From Takakia lepidozioides (lineage: Eukaryota > Streptophyta > Takakiopsida > Takakiales > Takakiaceae), in assembly GCA_030704615.1 (NCBI GenBank), contig CM060734.1, forward strand, positions 44,344,042 through 44,408,041: a stretch of DNA of 64,000 nucleotides, written 5' to 3'. This document shows positions 25,441 through 37,200 of this stretch, piece by piece. Below the pieces are notes generated by a model, which made no database searches, was not told the origin of the DNA, and saw nothing but the letters and a program-made list of their open reading frames with translations. Positions within the stretch are counted from its first letter, which is position 1; every line of letters begins with the position of its first letter. The position numbers and the translations under genes are program-made.

Positions 25441-28306
25441 TAAACCAAGGAGGCATTTCAGCAGATTCAGATACGTATGTCTGTCTTTTGCATAAGTGCA
25501 TCAAGATGAAAGGCCTTGAAGCTGGAAAACAGGTGCACACTCACATTATTCAAAGTGGATTCATGCCACATGTTTTTCTACTCAACACCATTGTCAACAT
25601 GTATGTTAAGTGCGGGAGCATCATGGATGCTCACCAAGTGTTCAACAGAATGCCTCAACGATCTTTGATCACGTGGAATATAATGTTGGTAGGATTTACC
25701 AAGCATGGGTGGTCAAATCCTCCATGGGTCGTGCCACAAGGTCAAGGCCAATGTGGTGAGGGCACCTTTCTTCGACCTATTTCAGCCTATTTTGCCCTCT
25801 CATCAGACTCGGCCCTGAGATGCATAGTGAATTGTCAAGGACAATGTGGTGAGGGCACCAGTGATGTGGTGAGCAAATGATGTGCGAAGGGGTGAAGCCC
25901 AACCACATTCATTTGTGTTTGCAATGTGTGTGCAAGCTTGGGAGCCCTGGAAAAGGGGAAAGAGGTCCATGATGACATCGTCAATGTTGGAATTGTATCA
26001 GATGTCATTGTAAACACTACCCTGGTGGACATGTATGCCAAATGTGGGTGCATGCGAAGGGAGTTTTCAACACTATGGCTGAACGAGATGTGGTGTCATG
26101 GAACACAATGCTTGTAGGGTATCCACAACATGGACGTGGTAGGGAGGCTTTGGAGACCTATGATCAAATGATGGGGGAAGGGGTAATGCCCAACCACATC
26201 ACGTTTCTGTGCATTTGCAATATGTGTGCAAGCTTGGCAGCTCTGGAAAAGAGCAAAGAGGTCCATGGCGACATGGTCAAAGTTGCAGTTGTACCAAATG
26301 TCATTCTGAACAATACCTTGTGGACATATATGAAGGGAGTGTTCAACAGTATGGTTGAACGAGATGTGGTGTCGTGGAGTGCGATGATTACAGGATATGC
26401 ACAGCAAGGGCGCGGGATGGAGGCTTTGGAGACCTATGAGCAAATGATGTGCGGAGGAGGTGAGCCCAACCACATGACGTTTGTTTGCATTTGCAATGCG
26501 TGTGCAAGCCTGGCAGCCCTGGAAAAATGCAAAGAGGTCCATGGTGACATTATCAAATCTGGAAGTGTATCCGATGTGGTGTCGTCGAGTGTCATGATTG
26601 CAAGATATGCACAACAAAGGGTGCGGGATGGAGGCTTTGGAGACGTATGAGCAAATGATGTGCAAAGGGGTGGAAACCAACCACATCACCTTTGTTTGTG
26701 TTTGCAATGCGTGTGCAAACCTTGGAGCTCTAGAAAAGGGGAAAGAGGTCCATGGTGACATCGTCAAAGCGGACTTGTACTAGATGTCATCTTGAACACT
26801 GCCCTTGTGGACATGTATGCCAAATGTGGGTGCATTAAGGATGCGGAGGGAGTTAATTTCAACACTATGGCTGAACGAGATGTGGTGTCGTGGAACGCGA
26901 TGCTTGCAGGGGCGTGGATGGAGGCTTTGGAGACCTATGAGCAAATGAGGGGGAAGGGGTGAAGCCCAACCACATCACGTTTGTATACGTTTGCAGTGCG
27001 TGTGCAAGCCTGACAGCCTTGGAAAAGGGCAAAGAGGTGCATGGTTGCATCGCCAAAGCTAGAATTGTACCAGATGTGATTATGAACAATACCCTCGTGG
27101 ACATGTATGCCAAATGTGGGAGCATTGAGGATGCGGAAGGAGTGTTCAACAGTATGGGTGAACGAGATTTGGTGTCATGGAACGCCATGCTTGCAGCACA
27201 GCAGGGGCGCAGGATGGAGGCCTTGGAGACCTATGAGCAAATGATGGAGGAAGGGGTGAAGTGCAACCACATCATGTTTGTGTGCGTTTGCAATGCTTGT
27301 GCAAGCCTAGCAGCCCTGGAAAAGGGCAAAGGGTGCATGGTGACATCATCAAAGCTGGAATTGTACGTCCAAATGTCATTATGGACACTGCCCTGGTGGA
27401 CGTGTATGCGAAATGTGGGTGCATTGAGGATGCAAAGGGAGTATTTGACAATGTGGCTGAATGAAATGTGGTGTCGTGGAATCCGATAGGATATGCCCAG
27501 CATGGTTGTCATAGGGAGGTCCTGCAACTATTTGAAAGAATGCAAAAGAACGGCTTGAAGCCGAACAATATCACCTTTATATGGGTTCTCTCTGCATGCA
27601 GCCACACTAGCCTACTGAATGAAGGAAGACGCTACTTCGATTCCCTGAGTCAAGATCATGGTGTCACCCCGCCAGTAAAGCACTTTGGCTGCATGGTGGA
27701 CCTTCTGGACGAGCTGGACAACTACATGGGGCAGTGGACCTGATTAATAAAATGCCAATCAATCCAGATGTTGTGGTGTGGAAGGCCTTGCTTGGTGCCT
27801 GCAGAATCCATGGCAATGTGAAGATGGCTGAATGTATGGCAACATCTATCCTCAAGTGGGATGAGCAGGATGCCGCAACTTATGTGTTGTTATATCAAAC
27901 ATCTATGCTGCAGCTGGCGGGTGGGATGATACGAAGGTGAGAAGAATGATGAAGGTCAGAGGGGTAAGAATGGAGCCAGAGGACAAGTTACATCCCAAAA
28001 TTAAGGAAATCCATGCTGAGCTGAGAAGATTGTCTGGGCAGATGAAGGAGGCGGGGTATGTGCTTGACACACACTTTTTATTGCATGATATGGAGGAAAT
28101 GAATTTTCTCTTTGCCACCACAGTGAGAAGCTAGCCACTGGTTTTGGGCTGATCAACACGACTCATCAAGAATCTTCGAGTGTGTGGAGACTCCCACACC
28201 TCCACCAAATTCATCTCAAAGATTGTTGGCCGAGCAATTGTTGTATGTGACGCTAACTACTTTCCACCACTTTGAAGATGGGATTTGTTTTTGTGGTGAT
28301 TACTAG
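25440..28306 (+). pseudogene. PPR-DYW editing-factor gene (decayed)
   Basis: The + strand encodes a PLS-class PPR protein. Repeats start at about 25465 (DSDTYVCLLHKCIKMKGLEA). Many near-identical triplets follow to 27480, then the last PPR and E region (ACSHTSLLNEGRRYFDSLSQ, ALLGACRIHGNVKMAE), a linker (DKLHPKIKEIHAELRRLSGQ) and a DYW domain. Intact relatives act in mitochondria or plastids to edit C to U. Lesions: frequent frame changes (near 25754, 26330, 26610, 27340, 27710, 27895 and 28130); HSEKLA out of frame; the second Cys of the CXXC zinc motif changed to Ser (TCC 28192-28194); and the terminal Trp of D-Y-W replaced by TAG (28304-28306). Paired with the inverted locus at 55-57.5 kb. 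Confidence 0.85.
26040..27480 (+). repeat. Tandem ~280-300-bp PPR triplet array
   Basis: The string GAACGAGATGTGGTGTC and its neighbours recur at about 26080, 26356, 26570 (partial), 26873, 27162 and 27460. Each interval holds one P-L-S triplet (about 95-100 codons). Similarity at the DNA level well beyond the PPR consensus indicates recent unequal exchange. Confidence 0.75.
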
Positions 28307-28336
28307 TGAAAGGATGTTTTCTTGGAAAGATGTTGT

Positions 28337-28491
28337 GTCTTGCTTCATTCATTGATTTGTGTAGCTACTCAGACCATCCACCATTTCCTGAGAGTACTGA
28401 CCGTCATGTACCGTTGAGTGCAAGATGCAATTGTCTTGCTTCATTCATTGATCTGTGTTACTACTCAGACCATCCACCATTTCCTGATAGT
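28337..28491. repeat. 59-bp direct repeat
   Basis: GTCTTGCTTCATTCATTGAT... to ...CCATTTCCTGA(G/T)AGT occurs at 28337-28395 and 28433-28491 with three or four differences. Confidence 0.85.
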
Positions 28492-28499
28492 GGGGTCTA

Positions 28500-29090
28500 C
28501 CCGGCATAGCTGGGAAGTCAGCCCATGATTTGTACTTGACAAGGGGTGATTTTTGCCTGATTCTGGCAAGAGTGGATGGAAATCAGAGTGTTGTCCTAAT
28601 TCTAGGTTTGGGTGGTGGAGCTTCTCCAAAGCTTGAAGATGGAAGTGAATACGAATTTTAATGAGCTTGATGAGAGGGGCAGCCCTGTGCACAAGTTTGT
28701 TCAACATCTTAAATTTAGACATGTTTGTTTGTTTCTCGTGGTGTGGCTTTGGATGGAGCCCTTGACGAACTTGCATGAATATTGTCAAAAGCTAAGCCTT
28801 AACCCACCAAGATCCCATCGCATGGTGGATGCTTGAAAGTTCATATAGTGAATGTAAGGGTATTTGGGTATGTTGTTATTGGTTGATGCCGCTTGTGAAA
28901 ATTGAACATTGAAATGCAGATCCGCCATTTTTCTTCCAGAAAAAAACAAAACACGAGATCTCTGCATATAACACTATGGGGATGACCCACCCTTTTTTTG
29001 TGAAAAATTGAACGTAGTTCTCAGAATTCGTCGCTAGTAGTGCGGAGCAACGCGAAGCCTTAAGAAAAAAGGGAAAAAAAAATAAAATCT
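28500..29090. other. Intergenic, no gene recognised
   Basis: Short ORFs only. No family, RNA gene or repeat was identified. Confidence 0.4.
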
Positions 29091-29094
29091 CTCA

Positions 29095-29320
29095 TTTAAG
29101 AGTGCCACCGAGATGATTCTGGGGTCAAATCTTGCTACTTGCCAGGTGTGGTATTCTCTTCTCCCCCTTCCCTGGGCGGTGTCCCACTTATACGCCTCCA
29201 TGGCGCGGTTACTGTGAAAGAGGTTATTTTCTCCTCTCACTATTAAGGGCCTGATTTGTGAGCTGTCGCTCCCAGGTGTTTCTTTACCAGAAAAAAATGA
29301 TAAAAAAAAAAGAAAAAAAA
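29095..29320 (+). mobile_element. tRNA-derived SINE fragment (copy 1)
   Basis: AGATGATTCTGGGGTCAAAT plus CTTGCTA is shared with the element at 59740-59830, and both carry GGGTGTGGTAT/CAGGTGTGGTAT and CCTGGGCGG downstream. GGGTCAAATCT (29122-29132) resembles an RNA polymerase III B box. The A box is not clear in this copy. An A-rich tail ends it near 29320. Confidence 0.5.
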
Positions 29321-29336
29321 GGTGCCTTAGCACTTG

Positions 29337-29711
29337 AACTGGTCCTCCATATCAAGCAGTCATCAAAAGTCTCAAAGCTCAGCTTTTGCTGATCACAGGG
29401 CTACTTGGTAGTCCACAGAAAGCGACTCACAATTGCACCCCACGTTCTTAACGGATTCGGATGATCTTCTCAATAAGTGCCACTGATCTTTTTTGCATAA
29501 GTTTGGTTTTAAGGCCGTGGGCCTTGGTAGATCGTATCATACTCGGAATGAGTAGCAAGTTCCCCTTCACTGACGACGGTGTGTGTGCTTTATGGTGTAA
29601 TCCAGGGTTTTAACTTTTTCCCCTCTAATAATTAAAAAATAAAGCTTCAGGGTCTCTGTCCCTGTTCTTGGAAGAAAAAAAAAAAAAAAAAAAAAAAAAC
29701 TGGTCCTCCAT
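29337..29711 (+). mobile_element. Retroposed insertion with 14-bp TSD and poly-A
   Basis: AACTGGTCCTCCAT occurs at 29337-29350 and 29698-29711. The intervening ~347 bp ends in about 25 adenines directly before the second copy. Flanking duplication plus 3' poly-A is the signature of target-primed reverse transcription. I recognise no gene or SINE boxes in the insert, so it could be a SINE, a truncated LINE or a retroposed transcript. Confidence 0.75.
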
Positions 29712-30072
29712 TAGTGTAACAGAAAATATCCTTAACGGAAAATGTTTTGGTACCGACACACGATACTTACTGCTAGGTCTATGCAACGACAGTCCGAAGG
29801 CTGCTGTTTCCCTCCACTGCGCCAGAAAGAGATGGCGCTGCCTGCTTCTGCTGCGCTCATGGATCCTTCTTCGGTTTCCCCAGGCTGAATTCGGAGAAAG
29901 TGCAGTTCTTCGGTCAGAAACCAAGCGGAGATTGATGCCTTACATGTCATTGTGGCTTTTGTTACGATGCCTCCCACCTTTGGGAGATATCGGAGAGGTA
30001 TGGAATGATGCTGCTTCTATGTGACGGACCGGGAGGAACTTGTGCAAGGAAGGGTTTGATTGAGGGGCTGAA

Positions 30073-30891
30073 TTGTTTGTGGTATTTCTGGACGTGGACG
30101 GGACAATGAGGGTGGGGTCTCGATCAATGCATCAGTATCAGAAAATGGAGGGCTCGCCCTCAGAGTCTGTACAATGCCCCCCCAGCAGCAATTTCTGCAT
30201 GAAACAACATGACATATCCACAAGAAAGATGGGTCAGATAACGCCGCCGCATTCATCGGTTTCTCGTACCCCCTCTCGGGCGAATTTCAACCTTGAAGAT
30301 GGGGGTATGGGAGCTCACAGACACCATGGAAATGAAAGGGTTGCGCAGAACCCAAGCACGGGGTTGGGGTTTGAGCGCACTGATTGCCGGTGTCCGATGT
30401 GTCGGCACAGTTATCTCTCTGAGCAGGTTGGCCACTCTGACCATGTTGGGTTACATTCGGGAACCTTACTAGAGCATTTGCTGATGCAAGAGAAGCAAAA
30501 GGAAGCAGCAAGGCTCGCAACTCTTGCCCATTCGTCGTACGATCAAAGGGGCGCCCCGTCCTGCACATGTGTTTCATGTGGGACTGCTAATCGATGGGGG
30601 ATAAGGTATGATGAATCTAATAACAGGATATTGGACGAGCAGAGATGGAATTGCAATGTGGCAGCGTCTGCTACAGGCTTAATGCCGTCACACGGAAGCA
30701 TCCATGGTGGAGTTGGGCGTACTGGTGTTCAAGATAGGTGTTGTTGTCGAGCACATTCATCATCTACAGACAATGCTGGTGGCGATGAAGCTGGCCAGGG
30801 AAGACAAGTTTCTGGCTCGGGAGGAGGCCTAGCCGCTGCTAGGTGTCAGGTGTGTGGCATTTCAGCCCTTGTTGTTTTTAATTCGCCGTAA
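30073..30891 (+). CDS. Probable 5' coding exon(s) of the KNL2 gene
   Basis: A 272-codon open frame on the same strand as the SANTA/CENPC-k gene, beginning about 1.2 kb upstream of the SANTA exon. A later Met (30106, MRVGSRSMHQYQ) is an alternative start. The product is Ser/Gly-rich with several Cys pairs (CRCPMCRHSY, CTCVSC, CCCRAH). No domain was recognised. I infer that it is spliced to the exon ending at 31440, because its end (GQGRQVSGSGGGL) resembles sequence at the start of that exon. It could be a separate gene. Confidence 0.45.
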   Translation: MFVVFLDVDGTMRVGSRSMHQYQKMEGSPSESVQCPPSSNFCMKQHDISTRKMGQITPPHSSVSRTPSRANFNLEDGGMGAHRHHGNERVAQNPSTGLGFERTDCRCPMCRHSYLSEQVGHSDHVGLHSGTLLEHLLMQEKQKEAARLATLAHSSYDQRGAPSCTCVSCGTANRWGIRYDESNNRILDEQRWNCNVAASATGLMPSHGSIHGGVGRTGVQDRCCCRAHSSSTDNAGGDEAGQGRQVSGSGGGLAAARCQVCGISALVVFNSP

Positions 30892-31123
30892 CAGTGTTTC
30901 AGTGTAGAGTCTATGGTAGAAAATGTCGATTAATTTCTGGGTCTTAAGCAATCGAGTCATCTTTTGACTACACAATCAGGCAGTGCATTTACTCTTGATG
31001 AAATTGCGGGATATTGTGAGTGGGCAGGGACGGCAGACATCATGTTCAGCTGCTGGATTGGTGACAGCAAGGGGTTCAGTCAGGCTGTCAGAGCCTTGCC
31101 AGTCAGCGTATCTCTATTTTTGA

Positions 31124-31440
31124 CTGGTCTTTGTTAGCTGCTGGGATGGGCAGGGAAGGCAGGTGTCAAGTTTACTTGGAGGTGAAGCTATGGCAGGGAG
31201 TGCCCAAAATCTATCAGCAGCTGGAGAGCGGGGTCAGGATGGGGGGTGGTCTTCAATGCCGCTGCCACAGAGTGCAACGTCATCTTCTCAGGGAACACGA
31301 GGCTTGCAGGATGATTCAGTAGAAATAGTATACCAGGACAATGCGATGCAGCATTGGGAGCAGGCGCGACTGGTGACAGAGGGACTAGTTATGCTATACA
31401 AGTGGTATTTGATCAAAGTGCCACATGCTGAGGGTGGCGG
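31124..31440 (+). CDS. KNL2: KNL2 exon: start of the SANTA domain
   Basis: The open frame reads ...SVEIVYQDNAMQHWEQARLV then TEGLVMLYKWYLIKVPHAEGG and stops at a strong donor GG|GTATGA (31441). V.L..W.L.K is the opening of a SANTA domain, and splicing to 32027 continues it without a frame break (GGG then AADYGHSVAVGGF). The true acceptor is not certain. TGGGCAG at 31147-31153 is a candidate. Upstream, GQGRQ(V/T)S-like sequences occur three times (about 30795, 31023 and 31149). Confidence 0.65.
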
Positions 31441-32026
31441 GTATGATCGCATTTTATACTTTCTTCGTGTGTGGGCCTCTCTGAATTTCCATTCAGACTT
31501 CTGTTTTGGGTGACATACCGCCACCTTGGATGAGAGAAAATGCTCTATGTGAAGGTCAAGTGGAATTGGCATCATTGCGAAAGTTTTTCCCTGGAGTACC
31601 AAAAGTCTCTTTGGACTAGCTACAATTCCCAGCCATATGATCTTCCTACACCATAGCATTTTCGCCATAGAAGGATACTCTTACCCATAAGCCCCCCATT
31701 ATTAACTGGATATCGCAAACTAACGTAGGAATCAAATGAGGGCTATGTGGGGGTTGGCACAGGTCCTATAGTCTTTGGCCCTGGAGGTGAGGTATCAGCT
31801 ACTTTTGTTGAAGCATGGAAATTAGAGTGTGTCCAGGCACTTTGAGGACCCAGGTGCTAATAAAAAGTGTGGTGCTTGAGTGCTTAGTGGTTATATCTCC
31901 TTTGCATGTTGAAATGTGGTTGCGTGAACGTCAATGGGAGGTGGTCAATTCCCAAGTAGCTCCTGCTCTATTCTTCTTTTGGTTTAGACATTTCTCACTC
32001 AGACATACCTTTGCGATTGTTTTCAG

Positions 32027-34268
32027 GGCTGCTGATTATGGGCATTCAGTTGCTGTGGGCGGATTTCTGGTTGCTGATCAAGCGGAGAAAGTAAGGACTG
32101 CAGCTATAGTGGAGCGTTTGGACTTTCGGAAACTCTTGACATGTGATGGTGTCGAGGTTCGCTTGCAGGGCTGTATCAATCAAGATGCATCAGTCGCCAC
32201 CGGCTTTCCTATGTGGTTTGTGCAATGTTTTATGACCGGGTTTCCATACATTTGGAAGCATTACTTGATGAGACGGGGACCTCAAGGAGAGTCCTCTGAC
32301 CATGGTGGCAGAGGGAGCCCAGATTCATTGACAGTTATCAACAGGCCCCCTCTGGACATTGAAAACTTGGGCAGCCAGGGTAGAGGGGTAGAGTGCAGTA
32401 GCCCTGCTGACAAGGCTGTGGATGTGAGTCCCGGGTCCACAACTTTGCCTCCAGACTTGGCAAAGACAGCCGGGGTTGAAGAGGCAGCAAGGAGACCAGA
32501 TACATTGAATGCAGCAGTGGCTGTCACCCTTGTGGAGGCTATGGAGAACCCAAGTGGTGAAGTGGGCACAGAGGATGTAAGAAACGAGCCAGTCCCTTCA
32601 GTAGTGACCTTAACTGACGTCATTGCTGACAGAGGCCATGGTGGTGCTGGTGAGCCAGAAACACAGTTCATGATGAGCGAGGAAGGTGACAGTTATGTAA
32701 CAGTTAATCTGGTCATATCTGCAGCGGCAGCCCTAAAAACCAGCAAGGCTAGGAGAGGGCGAAAGGATGTTGAAAATAGACCTGTTCGTCGAAGCAGACG
32801 ATTGAAGCTCCTGCAGGAAGGTTCTAGCCAGATTGGAGGAGGGCAAGCTGATGTGCCGGTGGCTATTGTAGACACCTGTGGGGTGTCAGCTACTGACCAA
32901 GTTTTGAGAGAGCCAGATGATGTCCAGGTGACAGTCACCACCCTTGTAGGTAGTGGGCGAGGTGCTGGACAGGTGGCAGTTGCAACAGGAGAGAGCCAGG
33001 GCAATGACATGGAACTAGCTGGGGACCAAGTAGGACCAGCAGAAGGTGAGCCCATGATTGAACAGGGAGCAGTTGCGGACCAAGTGAGTAGAGAGGAAAG
33101 AGAGGCAGTGGCTGTCTTGGAAGGGGATGAGGCTGAAGAGGCATCTCGGGAGAAAGTTGATGACACAAGGAGCCCCTGCAAGAGGCCAAGAGAATTTCCG
33201 GAAGAATTAAATGAGGATGGGGAGGTGTTGGGTCTACTCGCAAAATTGGCACCTATAACACCTCCACAGTTCTCAAGTAAGAGGGGTAGGAAGGCTATGG
33301 AAGAACACGGTCAAGGATTGGACTTGTCCATGCCAATGAATGAGAAAGATGGCACAGTGGACATGGAGCGAGGTCTGAGTCTTGATTACACTCCTCCTGT
33401 TACGAGAGCTTCCTGGAGGTCACAAAGATGCTCAAACGTAAGTAGCTCAAACAAAGAGTCAGGAGCTGTGCATGACTCTAGTGATGATAATTCACCTTCG
33501 TCATCAATATTCCCAATTCCAGCCAAGGGGAAAGATAAGACTGTGGACATGGAGCAAGATCAGACTCTTGAGGACACTCCTGCCAGGAGAGCTTACCGAA
33601 GGTTGAAGAAATGCTCAAAAGTGGGTAGCTCAAACAAAGAGTCAGGAGCTGTCTGTGATTCTGGCGATGATGATAATTCATCTCTAGCATTGAACATTGG
33701 GTCTGAGTCTGAGATTGGATACAAAGATCCTAGCATCTGCCAAGTATTTGAGCAGCCATGTGATGTTTATACAAGCCCAGAGCTGGGAGATGGCATTGAG
33801 ACACCTAGACCGCTCAGGAAGCATGGGGTGGATCAGCCACACAAGCTGCAAAATAAGAAGACAAGGCAGCTGGTTGAGGAAAGGAAGGCTGGAAGGCCCA
33901 CTAGAAGATCAACTAGAAAAGAGTCTGAACCCTGGAAAGGTAGCTCAATTTTGCCACCCCCTCTTCCAGCACCGCGGGTACAAGACAAGAGCAAAGTTCC
34001 CAAAGCTTATGGGTTGAAAACATCCCGATCTGGACGGTTACTGGTCCCACCCTTGGCATATTGGCGTAGCCAATCCATTGGGTATGACAAGGATGGAGGC
34101 ATCATAGCAATCTTTGATGGGTTCAAGGGCACGGCTGCAGATACAGGATGCTTCACTTTTAAGCCTCCTGAAGGAAAAAATGCCAAAGAGATCCAGAAGC
34201 AGCTATGCGAGGCTGCCTTACGTATTGAGGTGAACTCACTTCCATCAAAGAGAGAGAAGAAAAGATAG
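32027..34268 (+). CDS. KNL2: KNL2 homologue, SANTA and CENPC-k containing exon
   Basis: This exon starts after TTTTCAG and encodes 746 residues to TAG (34266-34268). It finishes the SANTA domain (HSVAVGGFLVADQ, EVRLQGCINQDA, CFMTGFPYIWKHYL). A long acidic, Ser-rich disordered region follows, with an internal duplication of about 63 residues (VDMERGLSLDYTPP... and VDMEQDQTLEDTPA..., each with SSNKESGAV). Near the end is a CENPC-k motif (SRSGRLLVPPLAYW, about 34022-34063) and a basic C-terminus (SLPSKREKKR). Plant KNL2 proteins with SANTA plus CENPC-k bind centromeric nucleosomes and promote CENH3 deposition. No lesions were seen. The same frame is open back to 31815, but I read 31441-32026 as an intron because splicing completes the SANTA domain. 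Confidence 0.82.
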
Positions 34269-37200
34269 ATATCGGCAGAGTTTCTAGAGGTGGTTAGCCT
34301 GTGGATGTACATAGAGAGCCTTAGGTTGCTGCCATATCGGACAGAGAGGATTCTGGGAAGTTGTGTATGATGGAGGGTAGATTATTAAGAGCTGCACAGG
34401 CGTACCTTTATTAGCATTATTCTTGTACATGGTTTATGGACATGAACATTTTGGACAGGCTGGAGTAATGAAAGTTCTTCAAGCATTAGTCGACTAGCTT
34501 GTTGCAAAAGCTCTTAAAAAGGCATTTGTTGTGTTTGAACACGAATGAGTGTTAAATTCTGTGTTAGTGATTTGCTACTCCCCTCAAATTTTTGGAGGAC
34601 TTGTGGACTATCAGTATATAGTACCTTCTCTCAAGGATCATGAGGGTACAATGTTTGGCAACTCAAAGACTATCTGAAATGGATAGCCAAAAGATGCTAT
34701 ACAAGATTCTTTGTTTCTCTTGATGTTATTTATTGTAGATTGAGGCAGCTGCAGTATATAGAAGTTGGAATGGATGAGCCGAGTCACTGGAAAAGAAGCT
34801 TGCTCCACTGGGAAAAGGGATGACCTTTTCAGATTCTGTCAGGAAAGCTTCTCTTTCCATATCAACTGCTGGAAAATTGAGAAGGATTTTGATGTGAACC
34901 AATGAGTAGTTGGACATACTTTTTGCACAGGCATGCAGCCCTCTAACCCACTCTTGCCAGGATTTTGATTTGTTTCTTGTTGAACCTTCTTTGATGCCAG
35001 GAAAGGAGGGGAAGAGAGAAAGGTATTTGCACTCATTAGGGTAGAAACTAGAAACACCCATCATGTTGCACCAAGGCAGTTTAAATGAGCATAAATTCCA
35101 GTTACTTTAACCTTTGGCACCATGTAACATATATCAATGGAAAGCGCTTCAAATAGGCCACATATCTAGTTGGCAGTAGCGCCCAATTCTCAATTTGTAT
35201 GACCCTAAAATGGAGGTGTAGCAAGTGGGGTCGATGCTTGTGGGCGTGAACCATACTAGATTCACCCCTCTCACTTCGCACTTTGGATTGTAGCCATTTT
35301 AGAAGGTAAAACGATACCATTGGAAAGCTCTTTATGTTCCCTATCTTATTGTAAAAGAGTTGGAACAATTAGTGTGCGCCAATGAAAGCCTCAGGATTGT
35401 AACCATTAAGATACCATTGGAAAGCTCTTTGTGTTTTGTGGTTGAACCATTTTCAGTAGAGTTCAGAGAATTTGAGTGTAAACTAAGAAGGTTCATTCCT
35501 CTTTGGGTAAGTTTACTGGCCTATCATGTTGCACCCAGCCTAAAAATGATCTAACACCTTCCAAAAATGGATGGTGGTACATGTCTGCAACACAAATGGG
35601 TCCTGCCCACAAGGGGGCCTTCGACCATAGATTTGTTGCTAGCGACTTCTGGCAAACCTCTCTATTCTCCCCTCCCTCTGCAAGGATACTATCAAACATA
35701 CTTGCCCAGAGCCTTGTTTGTTTCTTGGGGGAGAGACTGCAATGATGTAAGGGAAGTTGGACAATGGCCAACGAAAAAGTTTCTCCATGACTCTCAATCC
35801 AGCAGTCATGGTGACAAGACGAGCCTTCAAAGCCACCTCAAAGCTTTGATTCTATCCCACTTTGGAGATTCTATCCAACACAGCAGGTTGATTCCAGCTG
35901 CAGTTGATAGACCATTGCAGGGACCTTGCTACAAGTCTACGATCTAGACACTCAAGACATACACACTCTCACCTATCGAAGAAGGCTTGGCACTGGTAGT
36001 TATTGGCATGCCAGGTGACTCTGAATAGCATTTAGAAACTTGATCGATTATTTTGCACCAGGTTCCAAAACTGCAGTGACTCTTTCCTATGGGGAGGAAA
36101 AAGGAAGGAAGGAAAGGAAGGAAATAGTCTGTACATAAACATTAAAAATGGGAGTCTTGTTGAAAGGAAAGAAAGTTTTAAAACGAAGCGATTTACATAG
36201 CATACAAGCCTTACACAGTCCACCGAGAGATGTGTCTTTACTGAGTAGAATCCAGGATCACCTAGTTATGTACATGCAGAGCACTGAACCAACCACTGGG
36301 CTGTCCCCTGAAATGCAAAAATGACTGCTGTATCTTTCAACTTGACTTGCAAGCTGACTAATCTTTTCAAGATCTCAGAGAACAGATTAGATTTGACAAA
36401 CGATGAAGTCATACATTTTCCTGGAGCTTTTAGGGTTTAGGGTTTACTATCTCTGTACAATGCTTGTTCATCTACAAAGTCTACAGCAATGCTACTGAAC
36501 TCATCACACCAACGAAAAAGATTGCATGAGGCAATGGCCCACTAACCCCACAAGATCAAACCACACAATTTCTCAATGAATCACTACTGAGTGAAGCTCA
36601 TAAATCCCGACTCCACAAGCATCATAGTTGACTAAACTGTGAGGAAGCAATTGCTGATGCCAAATGTTTATTTTCCAGGTGGAATTCATTCAATCCACTC
36701 TTTTTCTGCCATACAATGGAAGATAGCAAATTGTGACCATGTAGAAGAAAACACAAGATTGATCAGCTGAGGTCTTGCAAGGGACACCTGTACAACACAA
36801 ATGCAGTCAATATGTCCATCAATCCCTTCCCAAGTCAAAATCACCAGAGCCAGTTGTGGAAACCCAGCCCATATTCCCACTGCTCACAATGATCGAAATA
36901 ACAGACACCAAGTGCTGATGAAATGGCTTGCACTCGCATCAAATTAATGTGGATTCCTGCTGAAGCGAGTGCAATAAAGGGGTCTCTTTGCCCCAAAGGG
37001 CTACTGCCTTACATTCCCATCATATAAACCACTTTTTATATTATCACTACAATTGCTGCTGCCTTCTTCATGAAGATGAGTCTAGATGTTTTAGGGTGTC
37101 AACTCTTGGAAGGCTATCCCACATACGGAGGCAACACACTATGCAAAGCGAAGAATTGGAAGCTTAGGACTCCACGTACCGGCCCAGTTTAGAGATTGAT

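Noticed and set aside
31815-32026. N-terminal extension of the KNL2 ORF from the Met at 31815
   Set aside because: The reading is hydrophobic, and a GT-AG intron from 31441 to 32026 gives a continuous SANTA domain, so this stretch is more likely intronic.
32282-33252. Minus-strand ORFs opposite KNL2
   Set aside because: Shadows of the KNL2 coding frame, with low-complexity composition produced by the repetitive acidic codons.
34726-35064. ORF with a matching frame at 52646-52897
   Set aside because: The similarity comes from the segmental duplication. Many of the differences are amino-acid-changing, so there is no sign of protein conservation.
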